Assembly: GCA_021740915.1 (NCBI GenBank)
Contig: JAIOYW010000011.1
Location: 62,001-126,000, forward strand
DNA length: 64,000 nt
Direction: 5' to 3'
Origin: Ignavibacteriales bacterium
Lineage (GTDB): Bacteria; Bacteroidota; Ignavibacteria; Ignavibacteriales; Melioribacteraceae
This document shows positions 52,420 to 62,202 of this stretch, in pieces; within the stretch, counting starts at the first letter, position 1, and each line of letters opens with the position of its first letter. A model generated the notes under the pieces. The model was not told where the DNA came from, ran no database searches, and saw only the letters and a program-made list of their open reading frames with translations. The translations under genes and the position numbers were made by a program.

Positions 52420-54210
52420 ATGAAATTTATAGACAGATTAATACCATTCTTAAACAATGAAGTTTTTGAAGAAAATATGCTCACTGCATATTGGGTAATT
52501 GTGTTGATTGTAATATTTATTGTAGCATTAGTTTACTTGCAAATTCATTTCTTTAAAATCAAAAAGAATATAAATCTATTACAATCTTCAAAAAGTAAGA
52601 AATTACAAAAAATATGGGATGCATATCAAGGAACATTTTGTGATTATGGAAACAACCGTAAAACTATTGAGTTCTCTGAAACATATTTTAATGAGCAGAA
52701 TATCTTATATTTTTGTTTGAATCTACGTGTTGTTAACAACGTTTCCAATTCTCTTATTGGATTTGGAATTTTAGGAACTTTTGTCGGTTTGACTTATGGA
52801 ATTGCGGATTCAAATTTTGAAACCACAGAAGCAATCAAAGGTAGTATAAATAATCTTCTTGCAGGAATGGGTACTGCTTTTGTCTCCTCAATTTGGGGTA
52901 TGGGGCTTTCATTAGTATTTGCCAATATATTTAAAATTTGGCAGTCTAAGATTACGAAAAGCATACAAAAATTATGTTTGCAATTAGATGAAGAATATAA
53001 AATAAAACAACACGACCTAGAAATTTTTCATCAAAACAACCAAAGAAAAATAATTAATGAAATTTTCAACGAATATCTTGTCGCTGAGACAGATGAGGGA
53101 AAACAATTACCTAAGAATGTATTTCGTCAATTGTTAGATGAATCAGTTAAACAGACAGCTTCATTGCAAACGTTTTCTGACGACTTAGGTGAGAGTATTA
53201 ATTTGGCAATGGAAAAACTTGTTGCAGATAATAATGAACAAATAAGCCAGTTAATTGAACAAAAGCTTGTTCCTGTACTTGAAGATTTAAAACAAATAAA
53301 GCAAGATTCAGGTACGCAAGTAATTGAAAATGCAGTTGATAGATTGGCAAATTCGATGAAATCAATGATGGAAGAGTTTAAAAGTACTGTGACAAGTGAC
53401 ACTAAGAATGAAATGGAAGGACTTATTAAGAGGCTAACAGTTGTCTCCGAATCTCTCTCAGGAATTCCAGATTCAATGACAGATATAACACTTCAGGTTA
53501 CTGAAGTCATTGAAGCATTAAAAGAAACAGTTATTGAGAATATAAATCAATCACGGACACAAGCACAAGAAATTAGTAAGCAAAATCAAGAAACATTCTC
53601 TGCAGCTACTAATGAATATAAATCAACAGTTGAAGATATACAAGCACATATGGAATTGTTACTTTCAACACAAAAAGACAATATAAAGCAGGTTTCTGAA
53701 TTAACTGATGAAATTAAAGCCACTCTTACTCAAAACAGTCAGGTAAATCAGCAATTTGACTCAATGATTCAGAAATCCAAAATCGTTGCTCAATTGATTG
53801 AAGATGTATCAAATAAATTTGAAAACAACTCTAATTCCCTTTCTGAAGCTTCAAATAATCTAAAGTCTTCAATTTCTCATTTTGGTGAAAGTATAAATAC
53901 GTACATCGATAGAAATGAAAATCTGCTTATTGAGCAGGAAGAAACATTATTGAAAACTAAGGACATTGCAGCGGAATACGGCAGTCGGTTTGAAACTATT
54001 GAAAGTGGTTTATCAAGTATCTTTGACCAAATTCAATCAGGACTTAAAGATTATCAAAAAACTACCGCAGAAAACTTAAATAAATATTTAACAGAATTTT
54101 CCACTACTCTATCAAAGGCTCATGAAGGTTTAGAAAGTACTGTGGCAGGTTTAACTGAAATAAATGAAGAATTAACTGAGCAAATAGATAAACTGGTTGC
54201 CATCAAATGA
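52420..54210 (+). CDS. zorA: Zorya protein ZorA, MotA-like proton-channel subunit
   Basis: 596 residues. Three membrane helices are clear (about 20-45, 107-130 and 145-170) and the G-I-L-G-T-F-V-G-L-T and G-M-G-T-A-F-V-S-S-I-W-G-M segments are the MotA/ExbB-like signature. Residues 200-596 form a long predicted coiled coil (Q-E-I-S-K-Q-N-Q-E-T-F repeats), the tail characteristic of ZorA. With ZorB it forms a membrane motor that detects phage infection and passes the signal to the cytoplasmic effectors. The stop overlaps the zorB start by four bases. Confidence 0.9.
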   Translation: MKFIDRLIPFLNNEVFEENMLTAYWVIVLIVIFIVALVYLQIHFFKIKKNINLLQSSKSKKLQKIWDAYQGTFCDYGNNRKTIEFSETYFNEQNILYFCLNLRVVNNVSNSLIGFGILGTFVGLTYGIADSNFETTEAIKGSINNLLAGMGTAFVSSIWGMGLSLVFANIFKIWQSKITKSIQKLCLQLDEEYKIKQHDLEIFHQNNQRKIINEIFNEYLVAETDEGKQLPKNVFRQLLDESVKQTASLQTFSDDLGESINLAMEKLVADNNEQISQLIEQKLVPVLEDLKQIKQDSGTQVIENAVDRLANSMKSMMEEFKSTVTSDTKNEMEGLIKRLTVVSESLSGIPDSMTDITLQVTEVIEALKETVIENINQSRTQAQEISKQNQETFSAATNEYKSTVEDIQAHMELLLSTQKDNIKQVSELTDEIKATLTQNSQVNQQFDSMIQKSKIVAQLIEDVSNKFENNSNSLSEASNNLKSSISHFGESINTYIDRNENLLIEQEETLLKTKDIAAEYGSRFETIESGLSSIFDQIQSGLKDYQKTTAENLNKYLTEFSTTLSKAHEGLESTVAGLTEINEELTEQIDKLVAIK

Positions 54211-54911
54211 GTAAGAAAATAATTGAAATAGAAGATGACAATCAATTCAGCCTTTCTACAGGAGACCTAATGGCTGCATTATTATTAATCTTTGTTCTCT
54301 TATTGATTGGAACAATGTTAAGATTACAGGAAGAATTTGATAGTAAAAGTGATATTGCTGAGAGATATAAAGAACTTCAGATAGAACTTTATAATGATCT
54401 GTACAATGAATTTGAAAAAGATCTTGTGAAATGGGACGCAGAAATTGATTCAACACTTACAATTAGATTTAAAGAACCTGATGTGCTTTTTGATGCAGGT
54501 AGTTCTAATCTCCAAAATTCATTTTCTGATATTTTGAATGATTTTTTCCCTATGTATATTAAAGTCCTACAAAATCAAAAATATATAGCCCACATTGAAG
54601 AAATTAGAATTGAAGGGCATACTTCAATAGAAGGACGATATGGCATGGATGAACAAGAAGCATATTTCTACAATATGGAATTATCACAAGATAGAACACG
54701 TTCAGTTTTACAATATTGCTTAACCCTTTTAGATAATGACAAAGAACTATGGACAAGAAAAAGAGCAACAGCAAATGGTTTATCTTCGGTAAAACCAATT
54801 GCCGAAAATGAAACAGAGGCAGGAAGAAAGCAAAATCGAAGAGTTGAATTTAGAATAAAAACCGATGCAGAAGAGCAAATAAGAGAAATGCTAAGATATG
54901 CAGAAAATTAA
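54207..54911 (+). CDS. zorB: Zorya protein ZorB, MotB-like with OmpA domain
   Basis: 234 residues. A short cytoplasmic N-terminus, then S-T-G-D-L-M-A-A-L-L-L-I-F: the Asp at residue 20 at the start of the only membrane helix (20-42) is in the position of the essential ion-carrying Asp of ZorB/MotB. Residues about 130-230 are an OmpA-type peptidoglycan-binding domain (I-R-I-E-G-H-T-S, L-S-Q-D-R-T-R-S-V, N-R-R-V-E-F-R-I). It anchors the ZorA motor to the wall. Overlaps zorA by four and zorC by 14 bases. Confidence 0.92.
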   Translation: MSKKIIEIEDDNQFSLSTGDLMAALLLIFVLLLIGTMLRLQEEFDSKSDIAERYKELQIELYNDLYNEFEKDLVKWDAEIDSTLTIRFKEPDVLFDAGSSNLQNSFSDILNDFFPMYIKVLQNQKYIAHIEEIRIEGHTSIEGRYGMDEQEAYFYNMELSQDRTRSVLQYCLTLLDNDKELWTRKRATANGLSSVKPIAENETEAGRKQNRRVEFRIKTDAEEQIREMLRYAEN

Positions 54912-56301
54912 AGAAATATTAAATTGGCATTTTAACACAGGGGATTTTAAATACACTGCTGAACATCTTTTCTCTGAACATACTAAAAAGAAGATCAATG
55001 AAACAATAATCTCATTAAACAAATTGACAGACAGACTAAAAGATGGCAGTGAACTTCCTGAAAAAAAATTAATTAAAGATGTATATGATTTATTTTTAGG
55101 AAATTATCAAAACCCATCATTTTCCATTAGTAAAAGAGATGTTCGTGCCTTAATTTGGGCATTAGATTTTCAACCAAGTTCAGATAATGAGATAATATTG
55201 TTTTCAAATAAATTGGATTCGGCTATATACTTAATTTCTCACAATTGGAAAGATTCTTTTATTATAAGCCTATGGCATATTCTATTAAAGAATTGGTCTA
55301 ATTTGTTGATTTTTGAAGACCAACGTATAACTTTAATACGATTACTTGAAGAAAAATGCAAGAGATATAATAAAGGAAGAAAAGATATTTTAAAAATCTC
55401 AACCCAAATAGACTTGTTCTTACAAAATGATTCTCCCCATAAATTTGCAACATTGCTCTTTAAGAGGAATATTCTGATAAGTTATGCTTACGAGCTATTA
55501 AATCAGAAAGAACATATAATTAATTACGATTATTTTGCTTCTGTAGTAAATGAATATATTATCCTAATTGGAAATAAGAATAATAATTCTGAGCTAATCT
55601 CAGGAGTATATATGTTTTTGCATAAGCATAACAATAAGAAAACCAGCTTGATAATTTGTTCTCAAATTATAAATCAAGAAAAATTCAATAACAATGAAGA
55701 AATAATAAAGAATGAAACTGTAAAGCTTATTGGAGACCCGGTTAAGGTATATGAATGGAGATATAGTGAGCTTAAAGAAAAAGAACAACAAGAAGTTGAA
55801 CAAGCAAGAAAAAAATTAAATATTCTTCTAAATAAACATTTCATTGATGTTTTCTTCGAAAGATTAGTCCAAGATGACAGACGAAAAAAATATTGGACAA
55901 AATTTATTAATAAAATAGATGATATAAAATTTAGTGGAAATAAAGCCAATTATCGATATTTAAAGACCATTGAAAGCGTGTCTAAATATGTTGATTATAG
56001 GTATAAAATTACCTCACGTAATCAGAGTACTTGTGCTTTAATAATTTATTCAAAAAATTTCGTCTTTGTAGAGTTCACTGATACAGGAGCTTTATATATC
56101 TACAAAAAACAAAATTTTAATGTTAATCTCAACGCAATTGATTCCATGGAAGACTTAAAAACATGGTCAGCCTATAAGTATGCCTGTAAAAATGCGGAAC
56201 AAAGCGGATACATATATTTAAATGAAGAAGGACGAATTACACATCAAGGTTATTGGGAATCAAGATTTGATGCATGGATGAGAAAATACTATTATGATTA
56301 A
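54898..56301 (+). CDS. zorC: Zorya type I protein ZorC
   Basis: 467 residues, cytoplasmic, helical, AT-rich. By itself it has few recognisable motifs. W-T-K-F-I-N-K-I-D-D-I-K-F and C-A-L-I-I-Y-S-K-N-F-V-F-V-E-F near residues 340-395 are consistent with the EH-signature domain of ZorC, a DNA-binding effector. The assignment rests mainly on position: between zorB and zorD, overlapping both (14 and eight bases). Somewhat shorter than the E. coli protein. Confidence 0.78.
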   Translation: MQKIKEILNWHFNTGDFKYTAEHLFSEHTKKKINETIISLNKLTDRLKDGSELPEKKLIKDVYDLFLGNYQNPSFSISKRDVRALIWALDFQPSSDNEIILFSNKLDSAIYLISHNWKDSFIISLWHILLKNWSNLLIFEDQRITLIRLLEEKCKRYNKGRKDILKISTQIDLFLQNDSPHKFATLLFKRNILISYAYELLNQKEHIINYDYFASVVNEYIILIGNKNNNSELISGVYMFLHKHNNKKTSLIICSQIINQEKFNNNEEIIKNETVKLIGDPVKVYEWRYSELKEKEQQEVEQARKKLNILLNKHFIDVFFERLVQDDRRKKYWTKFINKIDDIKFSGNKANYRYLKTIESVSKYVDYRYKITSRNQSTCALIIYSKNFVFVEFTDTGALYIYKKQNFNVNLNAIDSMEDLKTWSAYKYACKNAEQSGYIYLNEEGRITHQGYWESRFDAWMRKYYYD

Positions 56302-59300
56302 AATTAATTATCATAACGACTACTTAGAACTGTATTATGAAACTCCGCAAGGAGATATAGTGGAATTCGAGCACTGGTTATCTGTAATGGATAATCCAAT
56401 ATATTTCAATGTTCTTAATGATTTAATTGTAAACGGCATTGCAAATTTTATTGACCCAAAACGCATTTCAATTTATTATGAGGACATATCTCAGATTGAT
56501 AGTTTTGAGTATAAAGCATTGGGCTTCCCGGAACAATACCCTTATGATATATTTTTAGATATATCAGGTGGTGGGTTAAGAGATATTAATTTGAAAATAC
56601 GCTTCTATTTTCAGGATTTTGCTCATGGCAATGGATCCGGAGAAAATCTCTTTTTTGATAAGCATAGAATCGGAGCCTATCTTAAAAATGAACTCGAATT
56701 TTTGTTAAGTTCAAAACAATTTGTCCTATTAAGTGAGATTAAAAGATTTAATCAAATCCAATTTTTAAATTCAACTTCTGTTCTGAAAGAGTTATCGAAA
56801 ATTCAAGAACTTGCAGTACAGGCAAATGCAGTACTTTCAAAAATTCTAATTGACACTTCAATCATTGCTCCCCAAAAAATAAAATTTGAAATATCATCAA
56901 TTGGTAATGATAGATATAAACTGTCTCCAATTATTGAGAATATTGATACTAAGAAATTTCAAAATTCATTCGAATTATTTCCAAAAGTAAAATCAGAATA
57001 CAGTATCAAGGATAACAACAAGAAAGTAAGAATTGTAATTAATGAAGAAGAAAATGAAGAATCCCAAAGCTTAAAGAAAGAACTTCAGAAACTAAAACAA
57101 CAAAACAAATTCACTGGAGACGAATTAAACGATGTTTACAATAATCTGACTAAGTTTTGGGATGCAGACATTATTGATTTAGATGATTTTAGCAAGAGAG
57201 TTTTGGAACTTGGGATCTACAAGCCTCGTTTCTATCCCTTTATTAGCCCATATAAATCAGAATGGATTCCCGGTATTGTGATTGAAGATAAGAAAGAAGG
57301 AACCAGACACGTTACAATTAAAAATATTAAAGAACTTGAAGAACTAAAACTATTAGTAAATGTAAGCAAAAATGAAGGACGCAATTCGGTTTCATTCAAA
57401 GGGGAGGATATCGATTTAACTCATATTGATTCTATAATAGAAAATGCACAAAATCAACTAAAGAATACTAAGACACCAATTACAACATTAGAAAAGGAAA
57501 GAGACAAGCCTGATTCTCAAACAAAGGTGCTTATTATAAAAGAAAATGCTGAAGAAAATGAATATACAGAAGCAAGTAACTTTTTTGAAGATGTTAGTTA
57601 TAAATTTCATGAAGTAAATAATTTGTCAACTGACATTCAACTTAAAGAGCATCAAAAAAATGGTATTGCATGGCTTCAAACTCTTTCGACTGAGCCATAT
57701 TTATTACCCGGAGTTCTTCTCGCTGATGACATGGGGCTAGGTAAAACTTTACAAGTTCTTTATTTTATTGAGTGGTATTGTCAAATTCATAAAAATAAAC
57801 CAGTATTGATTGTTGCTCCTGTATCTTTATTAGAGAATTGGCAAAATGAATATGAAAAGTTTTTCCCTGTACCAAGTTTAAAAACTTTCACTTTGTGGGG
57901 TAGCAATGTCAAAAACTATATAATTCCTAACAATAAACAACACACGATAAGTAACCTTAGCGATTCAGCTATTTATCTTACAACTTATGAAACACTTCGA
58001 AAACAACAAATTCCATTGGGGCTTATTGACTGGGGTGTTGTTGTTCTTGATGAAGCACAAAAAGTCAAAACTCCTGGAACATTTGTAACGAATGCCGCAA
58101 AAGCATTAAAAGCAGGTTTTAAGATTGCAATGACGGGAACACCAGTTGAAAATTCGTTAATGGACTTGTGGTGTATAATTGACTTTTGTAGTCCAGGATT
58201 ACTTGAAAATGCTAAATTGTTTTCAAAACAGTTTCAAAAACCGCTTAATAATGAGAACGTTAATTTAGAAGAGTTATCAGAAATCCTAAGAAATCGTATT
58301 GGCGCAACACTTTTGAGAAGAATGAAATTTGATGTAGCAAAAGATTTACCTTCAATTGAGTATTTTAAACATAATGAAGCTATGCCTAAAATACAATTTG
58401 ATTCCTATTTGAATGAATTGAATTGCATTGAAGAATTAAAAAAGAAGAACGAATCATCAAGCCCAGTTTTGCAAGGTATTTTTAATTTAAGAAGTATTTC
58501 TGACCATCCTTATTTAAAACATTACCAAATAGAAAATATTGAGATTGAGAAATTAATTAATAGTTCAGCTAAACTAAAGAAAGTAGTTTCGATATTATCA
58601 GAAATAAAGCAAAAAGAAGAGAAAGCGATTGTTTTTACTGAAAATAAGTCAATGCAAAGAGTTTTAAGAAAAACAATTACTGAATATTTCAAGATAATTC
58701 CATCTATCATAAATGGTGAAACACCTACAAATAAATCAAAATTTGATAAATCAAAACTAACACGACAGCAAGAAATTGATAAATATCAAAAAGTTAAAGG
58801 TTTTAATGTCATTATAATATCTCCGGTAGCTGCAGGTTTTGGCTTAAATATTACCGAAGCTAATCATGTAATTCATTATACACGCCATTGGAATCCTGCA
58901 AAAGAACAACAAGCTACAGATAGGGCATATCGGATAGGACAAAAGAAGCCTGTTAAAGTTTATTATCCTTTTGCAATAGCTCCTAACAACAAATTAAAGA
59001 CCTTTGATATTATCTTGGATGAATTGTTGCATAGGAAATCGCATCTTGCAACTAGCACATTATTTCCAACTGAACAAATTGAAATTAGTAAAGATGATTT
59101 TATTAATTCCATGAATTTTGATTCATCACAAAGAAAAGCTTTAGAAATTACTAATATAGAAGATTTAGACCGTTTAACACCGTTATCATTTGAAGCAGCA
59201 ATTGCAATACTGTTTGAAAAAAAATTCGATGGAAAATCCTATCTAACTCCTATCTCTAACGACAAGGGTGCAGATATTATATTTTTTGGAGATACAACAA

Positions 59301-59569
59301 ATTTTTTGATTCAGGTTAAGCAGAGTAGTTTTAATCTTGGTATTAGTTCTGGTCAGGAAATTAAATATGCAATTCCAGATTATAAGAATAAATATGAACG
59401 AGAATTTATACCTAAGGTAATTACCAACAGTTTTTTTACTAATAATGCTATTGATTTAGCACATCAAAACGATATTGAATTAATTGATAGAGAAACACTT
59501 AAAAAGTGGATTAAAGAAAATAATTTAAACATTAATGATATTGATAAAAAACTTAATGAAAGAATATAA
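56294..59569 (+). CDS. zorD: Zorya type I protein ZorD, SNF2-type helicase with Mrr-like nuclease domain
   Basis: 1091 residues. The N-terminal 440 residues lack known motifs. The SNF2/DEAD-like ATPase spans about 450-930: D-D-M-G-L-G-K-T (Walker A, about 477), V-V-L-D-E-A-Q (Walker B, about 585), T-G-T-P-V-E-N (motif III) and Q-A-T-D-R-A-Y-R-I-G-Q (motif VI, about 873). The last 130 residues are an Mrr-type PD-(D/E)XK fold with K-G-A-D-I-I-F-F (about 992) and L-I-Q-V-K-Q (about 1005). This is the effector that degrades phage DNA after the ZorAB signal. Intact, no frameshift. Confidence 0.92.
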   Translation: MIKINYHNDYLELYYETPQGDIVEFEHWLSVMDNPIYFNVLNDLIVNGIANFIDPKRISIYYEDISQIDSFEYKALGFPEQYPYDIFLDISGGGLRDINLKIRFYFQDFAHGNGSGENLFFDKHRIGAYLKNELEFLLSSKQFVLLSEIKRFNQIQFLNSTSVLKELSKIQELAVQANAVLSKILIDTSIIAPQKIKFEISSIGNDRYKLSPIIENIDTKKFQNSFELFPKVKSEYSIKDNNKKVRIVINEEENEESQSLKKELQKLKQQNKFTGDELNDVYNNLTKFWDADIIDLDDFSKRVLELGIYKPRFYPFISPYKSEWIPGIVIEDKKEGTRHVTIKNIKELEELKLLVNVSKNEGRNSVSFKGEDIDLTHIDSIIENAQNQLKNTKTPITTLEKERDKPDSQTKVLIIKENAEENEYTEASNFFEDVSYKFHEVNNLSTDIQLKEHQKNGIAWLQTLSTEPYLLPGVLLADDMGLGKTLQVLYFIEWYCQIHKNKPVLIVAPVSLLENWQNEYEKFFPVPSLKTFTLWGSNVKNYIIPNNKQHTISNLSDSAIYLTTYETLRKQQIPLGLIDWGVVVLDEAQKVKTPGTFVTNAAKALKAGFKIAMTGTPVENSLMDLWCIIDFCSPGLLENAKLFSKQFQKPLNNENVNLEELSEILRNRIGATLLRRMKFDVAKDLPSIEYFKHNEAMPKIQFDSYLNELNCIEELKKKNESSSPVLQGIFNLRSISDHPYLKHYQIENIEIEKLINSSAKLKKVVSILSEIKQKEEKAIVFTENKSMQRVLRKTITEYFKIIPSIINGETPTNKSKFDKSKLTRQQEIDKYQKVKGFNVIIISPVAAGFGLNITEANHVIHYTRHWNPAKEQQATDRAYRIGQKKPVKVYYPFAIAPNNKLKTFDIILDELLHRKSHLATSTLFPTEQIEISKDDFINSMNFDSSQRKALEITNIEDLDRLTPLSFEAAIAILFEKKFDGKSYLTPISNDKGADIIFFGDTTNFLIQVKQSSFNLGISSGQEIKYAIPDYKNKYEREFIPKVITNSFFTNNAIDLAHQNDIELIDRETLKKWIKENNLNINDIDKKLNERI

Positions 59570-59588
59570 GCCACCGCACTCAGCCAAG

Positions 59589-59642
59589 CACATTTGCAAT
59601 TCTCACGAGCCAACGCTCAAACCAAAGGCTTGCAAAAGAGCT
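59589..59642 (+). repeat. 55-bp dispersed repeat, copy C
   Basis: CACATTTGCAATTCTCACGA then GCCAACGCTCAAACCAAAGG and CTTGCAAAAGAGC. It begins 20 bases after the zorD stop codon. Confidence 0.8.
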
Positions 59643-59800
59643 TCCGCCTCTCCAGCCCACGTAACCGCCTTTCAGGTCGGTTTTAGGGTTGCCCACGCTC
59701 AAAAAAACAAAATAAATTTGTGCTTCGTGGATACAGTAGTGCTTTTTGATAAGATTTATGAGAGCTAAATATAAGATAATTAATAAGATAAAATAAAACA

Positions 59801-59942
59801 CCAGTTGCTAACAAGCGGTCATAAAACATTGGGGGTTAAGTGGTTAGGCAAGCGTTCTGCCTCGCATCAAGGTTTGGTATCGGGTGATACAGACGCAGCT
59901 CCGATATCCCCAACGTTTCATACACGCAAACGTTGTCTGCAA
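59801..59942 (+). repeat. attC-like recombination site
   Basis: First arm (59811-59838) holds GCTAACAAGCGGTCATAAAA then CATTGGGGG. The far arm (59907-59940) holds CCCCAACGTTTCATACACGC and AACGTTGTCTGC. ATAAAACATTGGGG pairs with CCCCAACGTTTCAT, and the far arm has unpaired extra bases, the asymmetry used by integron integrases. Length about 135. Best-formed site of the plus-strand array. Confidence 0.75.
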
Positions 59943-60098
59943 GGGTAAAAAGACTGACAACCAGACAGATACGATAGTGATAAATTGAAAATAGAAAGGA
60001 TATAGCTTTTTGACAGGACAGTGCAAATTTGATGGAGATTTATTTTGTTTTTTCTTCCCCCCGCAAAAAAAGAAGAAAGAAACCCCACTCACATTTGG

Positions 60099-60135
60099 CA
60101 CATTTGCAAGACCACACGAGCCAGCGCTCAACCGC
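60099..60135 (+). repeat. 55-bp dispersed repeat, copy D (partial)
   Basis: GCACATTTGCAAGACCACAC then GAGCCAGCGCTCAA; the 3' TTGCAAAAGAG block is lost. It lies 50 bases before the DUF2130 gene. Confidence 0.7.
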
Positions 60136-60184
60136 CCAACGCGGGAGCGGCATTTGAAAAATGATAATAAAAAAGTTAAAAATT

Positions 60185-61468
60185 ATGAATGAAATTATTT
60201 GCCCAAACTGCAAAAAGGCTTTCAGAGTTGACGAAGCCGGATTCGCCGACATTCTCAAACAGGTGAGAGATCATCAATTTGAAGAAGAATTGCAAAATCG
60301 TTTAAGTCTTGCTGAAAAAGACAAAGAAAGCGCTGTTAAACTCGCCGAAGCAAACCTGAAAAATTCACTGCAGGGAGACCTTGCAAAAAAAGACAAAGAA
60401 ATAATAGAACTAAAAGCAAAAAGTGAGCAGATACTTGCTGAACAGATTGCAAAGAAAGAAGCTCAGATCTCTGAAATGAAATTGAAGATTGAAAGTGCGG
60501 ATCTTCAAAAAAGAATATCAGTTACAGAAGCTGTCCTGAAAATTGAAAAGGAACGAGACGAGTTAGCTAATGATCTTAAAAGTAAAGAAACCGAGAAACA
60601 ATTGCTTGAAAAATCATTAAATGAAAAATTTGCAGCGGAACTGAAGACTAAGGATGATATTATCAAAATGAAAGATGAGGAGATAGCTCTTCGTAAAGAT
60701 ATGAAGCTAAAACTCTCAACAAAAATGCTTGGCGAAACACTTGAACAGCATTGCGAAATTGAATTTAATAAGCTTCGGGCAACGGCTTTTCAAAAAGCCT
60801 ATTTTGAAAAGGATAACGACGCCAAATCCGGAAGTAAGGGTGATTACGTATATAAGGAAACAGATGACGCCGGAAATGAAATTATTTCAATAATGTTTGA
60901 AATGAAAAATGAAGGGGACGAGACCACCACAAAGAAAAGGAACGAGGATTTTTTTAAGGAATTGGACAAAGACCGTTCGGAAAAGAATTGTGAATACGCT
61001 GTTCTTGTTACACTTCTGGAGTCAGAGAGCGAACTCTATAATTCAGGCATTGTAGATGTATCTCATAAATATCCTAAAATGTATGTTATCCGTCCTCAAT
61101 TTTTCATTCCTATTATTACGCTCCTGCGCAATGCGGCAATGAATTCATTGAAATACAGGGCGGAACTTGCATTGGTAAAAAATCAGAACATTGATATTAC
61201 TAATTTTGAAGACAGCATCAATTCTTTTAAAGAAGGCTTTGCCCGAAATTATGATTTAGCAAGTCGTAAATTTAAGACGGCGATTGAGGAAATTGACAAA
61301 ACAATTGATCATCTCCAAAAGACAAAAGACGCATTACTGTCTTCGGAAAACAATTTACGCTTAGCCAACAACAAAGCTGAAGATTTAACAATAAAAAAAT
61401 TGACATTCGGCAACCCTACTATGACTGCAAAATTCGAAGAATTATCCAAAAAGAAAGACAAAGGTTAG
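60185..61468 (+). CDS. DUF2130 domain protein with coiled coil
   Basis: About 427 residues from the ATG at 60185 ([19 protein letters not shown]). An N-terminal I-C-P-N-C-K zinc-ribbon-like start, a long coiled coil (about 30-175) and a C-terminal DUF2130 domain with [15 protein letters not shown] and I-M-F-E-M-K-N-E (an E-x-K pattern as in nuclease folds) are visible. The family is of unknown function and often found in accessory DNA. Situated after the Zorya operon, behind repeat copy D. Confidence 0.85.
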   Translation: MNEIICPNCKKAFRVDEAGFADILKQVRDHQFEEELQNRLSLAEKDKESAVKLAEANLKNSLQGDLAKKDKEIIELKAKSEQILAEQIAKKEAQISEMKLKIESADLQKRISVTEAVLKIEKERDELANDLKSKETEKQLLEKSLNEKFAAELKTKDDIIKMKDEEIALRKDMKLKLSTKMLGETLEQHCEIEFNKLRATAFQKAYFEKDNDAKSGSKGDYVYKETDDAGNEIISIMFEMKNEGDETTTKKRNEDFFKELDKDRSEKNCEYAVLVTLLESESELYNSGIVDVSHKYPKMYVIRPQFFIPIITLLRNAAMNSLKYRAELALVKNQNIDITNFEDSINSFKEGFARNYDLASRKFKTAIEEIDKTIDHLQKTKDALLSSENNLRLANNKAEDLTIKKLTFGNPTMTAKFEELSKKKDKG

Positions 61469-61531
61469 ATATAAGAATGTGCTGTATAACATACAATAAA
61501 GCTTCCGGCAATAATTATTAATGACAAGAAA

Positions 61532-62125
61532 ATGACTTTAAAAGAATTCATAAGACAGTTTGATAAAGAAAATTCGATTGTACTTCTTGAAGGTAAAAGA
61601 AATGTTTTAGAGGCAGATAAAGAAAAATTAACGGCGCTTGGAAAAATACTGGCATCAAAAACAGAAAAAATGATATTTAGAAGCGGTAATGCCGAAGGTG
61701 CGGATCAATTATTCTCTGAAGGTGTAATTGCAGTTGACGGCAAAAGACTGCAGGTTATCACTCCGTATTACGGACACAGACAAAAAACCAATAAAGCGTA
61801 TGAGACAATTTCTTTAGACGACATAAATATCGCCGCTGAGCCCGAAGTATTATATCAGTCAAAAAGTAATAAGAAAACTGAATCGCTTATCAGCAAATTT
61901 GTCTCCGGCGACAAAAACCGGCTTACAATAAAAGCAGCTTATATAATTCGGGATACTATAAAAGCAATTGGAGCGGACGAAATAAAACCTGCCGCTTTTG
62001 GTATATTCTATGACGATTTGGAAAACCCTGGAGCAGGAGGGACGGGTCATACTATGAATGTTTGCAGACATAACAATATCCCGATTATTGACCAAAAAAC
62101 CTGGTTCAAATGGCTGGAAGAATAA
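61532..62125 (+). CDS. SLOG-superfamily (LOG/DprA-like) nucleotide-binding protein
   Basis: 197 residues. F-R-S-G-N-A-E-G-A-D (about 49-58) and P-G-A-G-G-T-G-H-T (about 168-177) form the Rossmann-like nucleotide loops of the SLOG fold, with V-I-T-P-Y-Y-G-H between. SLOG proteins sense or cleave nucleotide-derived ligands and recur in defence and stress loci. It lies 64 bases after the DUF2130 gene and 78 before the phosphoesterase gene, possibly one operon. Role not assigned. Confidence 0.75.
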   Translation: MTLKEFIRQFDKENSIVLLEGKRNVLEADKEKLTALGKILASKTEKMIFRSGNAEGADQLFSEGVIAVDGKRLQVITPYYGHRQKTNKAYETISLDDINIAAEPEVLYQSKSNKKTESLISKFVSGDKNRLTIKAAYIIRDTIKAIGADEIKPAAFGIFYDDLENPGAGGTGHTMNVCRHNNIPIIDQKTWFKWLEE

Positions 62126-62202
62126 TACATCTTTCTGCTTATCTCAGATCCTGTGGGTAGCGCAAACCTTTATTTTATAAATTTAACTGAGGCCGAAAAA
62201 TT

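Larger units (their letters stand above)
59570..60184. other. Spacer between zorD and the DUF2130 gene
   Basis: 615 bp without a supported gene. Contains repeat copy C (59589-59642), an attC-like site (59801-59942) and repeat copy D (60099-60135). Confidence 0.65.
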
